Origin: an uncultured Chryseolinea sp. | GTDB lineage: Bacteria; Bacteroidota; Bacteroidia; Cytophagales; Cyclobacteriaceae | Reading direction: 5' to 3' | NCBI GenBank assembly: GCA_946478915.1 | Contig: CAMLER010000017.1 | Span: 1 to 18,185, forward strand | DNA: 18,185 bases | Shown: in pieces, positions 15,011-18,185 of the stretch | Layout of the letters: each line of letters starts with the position of its first letter | How positions within the stretch are numbered: position 1 is the stretch's first letter | Translations under genes and position numbers: made by a program | Notes under the pieces: generated by a model | Told to the model about the DNA's origin: nothing | The model's input: the letters and a program-made list of their open reading frames with translations, nothing else | Databases searched by the model: none

Positions 15011-15042
15011 ACTTTTTCTTTTGCTCACCCAAAAGAAAAAGT
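15011..15042. repeat. Perfect 13-bp inverted repeat
   Basis: ACTTTTTCTTTTG (15011-15023) and CAAAAGAAAAAGT (15030-15042) pair perfectly around a 6-nt loop. A further CCAAAAAGAAAAGG follows. This wording resembles a class of intergenic element I recall from many Gram-negative genomes. It could act as a bidirectional terminator, but no gene ends near it. Confidence 0.68.
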
Positions 15043-15060
15043 TCCAAAAAGAAAAGGGTG

Positions 15061-15112
15061 GGTCGAAATATGCTGGCCATCGCGCATTCCGGGCCACCCC
15101 CGCATTTCGACC
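15061..15112. repeat. Cruciform-like inverted repeat
   Basis: GGTCGAAAT (15061-15069) and ATTTCGACC (15104-15112) are perfect 9-bp arms. Inside them TGGCC and GGCCA and GC-rich sequence can pair further. It directly follows the 15011-15042 hairpin, so both are probably parts of one composite element. Short frames across it read as low-complexity Lys/Pro/Arg sequence and are not genes. Confidence 0.58.
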
Positions 15113-15219
15113 AGGCCACCGCGCCGGCAGAGATCCAAGGACGTACCTCGAGTTAATACCATGTCTGTCTTTTTCAGCAGGGCCCTATTTAATGCCGTCC
15201 TTCTCCCTCTCTTAGTACC

Positions 15220-15538
15220 GTCATCCTGAGCTCAAGACCTGCTGACCGGTCTTCTTGTGGTGAACCCGGGAGTGGCACACACCGCAAAGGATCCCGCGGA
15301 GGAAGTGCGTACAAAGCAGGTACCGATGTTGCTGATACAATCTAATAGGATAGATTTTAATGGCAGTGTGCAGAAATAACGATTGGGCTATTGGAGCATT
15401 AGGTTTACAACGGTACCTGGAAGAGCGCTACGCTTTGATCGGGATCCTTCGCGGGAGTCTGGGTCTTGACGTGTTGCTCTTTGAAGTTCAGGACAAGGTT
15501 CGATGCTCCCACCTATCCGGCGGGCGAGGCAGGATGAC
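15220..15538. repeat. Segment bounded by GTCATCCTG / CAGGATGAC inverted ends
   Basis: GTCATCCTG (15220-15228) and CAGGATGAC (15530-15538) are perfect inverted ends 319 bp apart. Inside are AAAGGATCCCGCGG and its reverse-like GGGATCCTTCGCGGG. The pattern 'cgtcatcctgagc...aaggatc' is, from memory, a dispersed intergenic repeat in Bacteroidota. A 60-codon frame here (15360-15542) is explained by the repeat and is not called as a gene. Confidence 0.5.
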
Positions 15539-15561
15539 TTGATTAAAAAAAAAATGCTCAA

Positions 15562-15588
15562 GATGACCTGATTAAAAAAAATCAGGTC
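15562..15588 (-). terminator. Hairpin with neighbouring A/T tracts, possible terminator of the GNAT gene
   Basis: GACCTGATT (15565-15573) and AATCAGGTC (15580-15588) form a perfect 9-bp stem around AAAAAA. On the minus strand it comes 25 nt after the GNAT stop and is followed a little later by a 10-T run. A near copy of one arm (GATGACTTGATT, 15533-15544) precedes GATGACCTGATT (15562-15573), spaced 29 bp, so duplication of a repeat end is an alternative. Confidence 0.45.
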
Positions 15589-15612
15589 CTTGGCGGGAGT
15601 GACCGTCGAATC

Positions 15613-16218
15613 CTAATACTTTTCATGCAACATAAATTGAAGATTGCTCTTCACATTTTCCCATTCATTAACGATCACACTATAAACTACAGTGTCGCGA
15701 ATGGTACCGTTGGAGCTGATTTTGTGATTTCTCAAAATGCCATCGAGTTGGGCCCCCAATCGCTCGATCGCGCGCCTTGATTGCACATTGAGACGGTGAG
15801 TTCTGAATTCTACTGCCAGACACTTTAGATTTTCAAACGCATGCTCAAGAAGTAACAGTTTACATTCTGTATTAACGGGGGAACGCTGTACACTTTTCGA
15901 ATACCAGGTAGTCCCAATCTCAAGACGGCGAATGTCGCGTTCAATATTCATATACCGAGTAGATCCGATTACGCGATTATCTTCTTTCCTTATCACAACA
16001 AACGGACAGGACACGCCCGAAGCCTGTTCTTCCAATGCTTTGCAAATCCAGTTCTCCATCTTTTCCACCGTAGGGATAAATGTGTACCAAAGCCGCCACA
16101 ACTCGCCATCGGCAACAGCTTCCTGTAAGCCCTTAAGATATTTAATTCCCATTGGTACAAGCTGCACATGCGTACCGGTTAGGGTAACGGGGTCGGGTGG
16201 ATAGTTGTGTTCCATCAT
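15613..16218 (-). CDS. GNAT family N-acetyltransferase, RimJ/RimL (Acetyltransf_3) type
   Basis: 201 residues from ATG 16218 (MMEHNYPPDPVTLTGTHVQL); a second ATG follows directly at 16215. The frame stays open 69 codons further upstream, but that part is compositionally unlike a protein and is not included. The domain begins VTLTGTHVQLVPM, as RimL-like proteins do. It continues with CPFVVIRKEDNRVIGSTRYMNI (beta-2/beta-3), then RLEIGTTWYSKSVQRSPVNTECKLLLLEHAFE, where this subfamily carries its acetyl-CoA contacts without a clear Q/RxxGxG loop. Next is VEFRTHRLNVQSRRAIERLGAQLDGILRNH, typical of the C-terminal part. It would acetylate a protein N-terminus or a small amine; the substrate is unknown. 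It appears to be a single-gene unit, flanked by repeats on the left and gene-poor sequence on the right. Confidence 0.87.
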   Translation of the reverse strand: MMEHNYPPDPVTLTGTHVQLVPMGIKYLKGLQEAVADGELWRLWYTFIPTVEKMENWICKALEEQASGVSCPFVVIRKEDNRVIGSTRYMNIERDIRRLEIGTTWYSKSVQRSPVNTECKLLLLEHAFENLKCLAVEFRTHRLNVQSRRAIERLGAQLDGILRNHKISSNGTIRDTVVYSVIVNEWENVKSNLQFMLHEKY

Positions 16219-16370
16219 TTCTAAAATCAAAGGCGTAAGATAGTATTTTTGATCAAGTGTATTCCTTGCGCCATCATCAGTTGGATGTCGTTCTGGTTGA
16301 ATACTTTTTCTAAACACTTTCTTAGAACGATTTTTACGAGTAATACTATAAATAGTTATCTTAACAGAAG

Positions 16371-16757
16371 ATGTGCACTGAGACACTCCTGAATAGTAAG
16401 AGAAAGTCGCTGGCGATGCTTGCAAGCTTCGTCATACTGTTAGCTTCGCTTGCAACAGGTGGTCCCCAGCAGGAACGGCATCAAGTGCCTGCCAATCAGG
16501 AGTTGACATTTCGCCTTACGACGCGAAGAAAAGTTTCCTCGTATGCAATTTTCAAAAGTCGTAGCAAGCATCGTATCAATTCTTTCCCTGATTTAATCAA
16601 ACATTTCAAATTCCTCCTTCTAAACATCAACATTGAAATCGCACACCGCCTGGAGAAAGTTAGAAAGACTATTTTTCCATCGACTAACCATTTTATAAAT
16701 CATTCGATATTCTCCGTCGAATCTTCAGACGAAGAAGCCCCCCACCTTCTGCGCTAA
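16371..16757 (+). CDS. Doubtful open frame in a gene-poor stretch
   Basis: A 128-codon frame includes a hydrophobic segment (about 14-30, LAMLASFVILLASLATGG) that could be a signal or membrane anchor. The rest (TRRKVSSYAIFKSRSKHRINSF and onward) looks like translated non-coding DNA. A start at the internal ATG (16416) would put the hydrophobic part at the N-terminus. It could be a decayed small secreted protein. No family is recognised. The surrounding 16219-16822 otherwise holds nothing I can support. A TATTTTTG at 16244-16251 matches the -7 consensus but has no -33 partner. Confidence 0.18.
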   Translation: MCTETLLNSKRKSLAMLASFVILLASLATGGPQQERHQVPANQELTFRLTTRRKVSSYAIFKSRSKHRINSFPDLIKHFKFLLLNINIEIAHRLEKVRKTIFPSTNHFINHSIFSVESSDEEAPHLLR

Positions 16758-16822
16758 TTAGTATTTAAATCATTGTAATCACATCCGCGCAAAATTTCTT
16801 GCGCTCCATCACGCTTGTTAAT

Positions 16823-16996
16823 ATGTTTTCAATTAAGAAGATAGGACGCGTTCTTATTATTACATTGTTCGTTATCTGTGCATCATTTGGGATTGGGATA
16901 TTTGGGACCAGCTTCCGGGAAAACTTTATGCATCGTCGGAATTCGATCGAGCAAGTCGAGAAGAGAAAAGATGACGAAGGCGACCAGAAAAACTAG
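16823..16996 (+). CDS. Possible small single-pass membrane protein
   Basis: 57 residues from ATG 16823 (MFSIKKIGRVLIITLFVICA). An ATG eight codons earlier (16799) is also possible. A positively charged start is followed by one hydrophobic helix (about 6-27) and then a charged tail (EQVEKRKDDEGDQKN). This Lys/Arg-TM-acidic layout is common in small Bacteroidota membrane proteins. It converges with the GH95 gene, 37 bp from its stop. It is not recognised as a named family. Confidence 0.42.
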   Translation: MFSIKKIGRVLIITLFVICASFGIGIFGTSFRENFMHRRNSIEQVEKRKDDEGDQKN

Positions 16997-17033
16997 GCAT
17001 CGGAAACTCCATCGAAAATTCAAATCTCCTTCT

Positions 17034-18185
17034 CTACCTGATAATATATGTTTTGCCCGATTCAGTATTCAGATCGTAGACTAACTTGCTCGTCTTTTGC
17101 GCAGAATTTTCAGTAGTAGGAGCAAAAAACAAATTTGGATTTTTACCTGATGCTGGCTGTGTTCTTGCCTTTGGCTTGAATAGATAGTCCGACATTATTC
17201 GGAGGTTGCCACCCAGCGCCGAATGAACTTGCAAGTGCAAAATTTTCTTGTCTTTCCATGTCATGTCTACCGTGAATCCCCCACGGGCCCGCAGTCCTTT
17301 TACGCTGCCACTTGACCATTCGTCTGGGAGAGCCGGAAGCAGATGCACAAGTTCATCATGACTTTGAATCAGCATCTCGGTAATACCGGAGGTACCTCCA
17401 AAGTTCCCGTCAATTTGAAACGGGGGATGTGCATCAAACAGATTAGGATACGTACCCCCTCCCTTGTTGTATTCCGTTCCTTCAACGCCAGTGAGGGTCA
17501 ACTGTTCACGAATTAGTTTATGCGCATGATTCCCGTCGTGAAGCCTCGCCCATGTATTGATCTTCCATCCCTTGCTCCATCCGGTGCCTCCGTCTCCTCT
17601 AAGTTCCAGGCTTTTTTTTGCCGCGTTAGCTAGCCTGGGCGTTGTGAGCGGTGATATTTGACGTCCAGGAAAAAGTCCTATCAAGTGTGAAATATGTCGG
17701 TGCTCTGGGTCTGCATCTTCCCAATCTTTATACCATTCCTGCAGATTACCTTTCGCGCCAATCTTCAAGGGATATAATTTTTTCCTTTTTGCAGTCAACA
17801 GTGAAGCTAATTCTTTGTCCTGTTGAAGGTGCTGGGATGCTTGAATGACATTTGTAAATAAATCCCAAATTAATGACATATCCATAGTTGTCGCGACAGA
17901 CACCGTTCCCTTGACGCCCTTTTCCGTAACAAATACATTTTCAGGGGAAGTCGATGGCGAAGTCACCAGGTTTCCATTCTCATCTTCTATCAACCACGCC
18001 AGGCAAAATTGTGCTGCTCCCTTCATAATGGGATATGCTGTCTTTTCAAGAAATGCTTTGTCACCAGTGAACTGATAATGTTCCCAAAGATGTTGACTCA
18101 ACCACGCACCTCCCATCGGCCAGTTGGCCCACATCGGACTCCCGCTCACCGGATTAGTCGTAGCCCAGATATCAGTGTTGTGATG
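17034..18185 (-). CDS. GH95 family glycoside hydrolase (alpha-L-fucosidase type), C-terminal part, runs off right edge
   Basis: 383 residues of the C-terminal portion are visible, open to the right edge; full GH95 enzymes are about 750-850 residues. An in-frame GTG at 18149 is not the start, because the sequence before it already reads [12 protein letters not shown], a family hallmark. Next comes [19 protein letters not shown] in the (alpha/alpha)6 barrel. SPSTSPEN (Glu at fragment residue 82) fits the general-acid position and [12 protein letters not shown] (Asp at about 259) the second catalytic-site residue known from the bifidobacterial GH95 1,2-alpha-L-fucosidase. A beta-sandwich C-terminal domain follows ([18 protein letters not shown] onward). 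Such enzymes release alpha-L-fucose, or in some members L-galactose, from plant or host glycans. The ending is normal and not truncated. Neighbours in view give no sugar-utilisation context. Confidence 0.94.
   Translation of the reverse strand, partial: HHNTDIWATTNPVSGSPMWANWPMGGAWLSQHLWEHYQFTGDKAFLEKTAYPIMKGAAQFCLAWLIEDENGNLVTSPSTSPENVFVTEKGVKGTVSVATTMDMSLIWDLFTNVIQASQHLQQDKELASLLTAKRKKLYPLKIGAKGNLQEWYKDWEDADPEHRHISHLIGLFPGRQISPLTTPRLANAAKKSLELRGDGGTGWSKGWKINTWARLHDGNHAHKLIREQLTLTGVEGTEYNKGGGTYPNLFDAHPPFQIDGNFGGTSGITEMLIQSHDELVHLLPALPDEWSSGSVKGLRARGGFTVDMTWKDKKILHLQVHSALGGNLRIMSDYLFKPKARTQPASGKNPNLFFAPTTENSAQKTSKLVYDLNTESGKTYIIR

Noticed and set aside
14962..15229. Three overlapping short frames rich in Lys, Pro and Arg
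   Set aside because: They run through inverted repeats and change character with each frame; they are best explained by the repeat element.
15360..15542. 60-codon frame
   Set aside because: It lies inside the GTCATCCTG-bounded repeat segment; no protein-like features.
16219..16425. 69-codon N-terminal extension of the second GNAT
   Set aside because: Composition is unlike a protein domain, and the RimL-type domain starts naturally at the MM pair.

Overview
The window looks like a chromosomal segment of a member of the Bacteroidota (Cytophagales or Chitinophagales type). The reasons are a TonB-dependent receptor with an N-terminal carboxypeptidase-D-like domain, a DUF4251 protein, a GH95 glycosidase, a TPR/membrane protein of the kind common in this phylum, A-rich rather than Shine-Dalgarno leaders, and two promoter matches to the phylum-specific -33 TTTG / -7 TAnnTTTG pattern. 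No tRNA, rRNA, CRISPR array, transposase or phage gene was seen. Both ends cut through genes.

Layout. Positions 1-3610 (minus strand) hold a putative uptake operon. It has a consensus promoter, a 25-residue leader ORF ending in a run of cysteine codons, an unrecognised 166-residue protein, a secreted PstS-like substrate-binding protein and a TonB-dependent receptor that runs off the left edge. Positions 3741-5099 (minus) encode a TPR protein with three C-terminal membrane segments and no kinase domain. Almost head to head with it, 5122-7329 (plus) encodes a PQQ-dependent dehydrogenase lipoprotein with an inserted cytochrome c domain. Positions 7330-7616 carry decayed intergenic repeats.

Positions 7617-13127 form a divergent metabolic cluster. 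Leftward are an MFS carboxylate-type transporter and a two-domain GNAT acetyltransferase, coupled by an ATGA overlap. Rightward are an SDR-fold protein lacking the usual catalytic lysine, a DapA-family aldolase/lyase and an M20D amidohydrolase, nearly end to end. Together they suggest import, deacylation, aldol cleavage and modification of an unknown small amide or acid.

Positions 13271-14717 hold a DinB-fold protein, a 64-residue small protein whose promoter is overlapped by two near-identical 15-bp palindromes spaced 31 bp apart, and a secreted DUF4251 protein. Positions 14718-15612 are gene-poor and full of inverted repeats. The right end has a RimJ/RimL-type GNAT, an unclear stretch, a possible small membrane protein and the C-terminal part of a GH95 alpha-L-fucosidase-type enzyme.

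The strongest leads are the poly-cysteine leader in front of the outer-membrane uptake operon (possibly cysteine-responsive attenuation of a sulfur-source importer), the uncharacterised divergent SDR/DapA/M20D/MFS/GNAT cluster, and the twin-operator promoter at 14125-14179.
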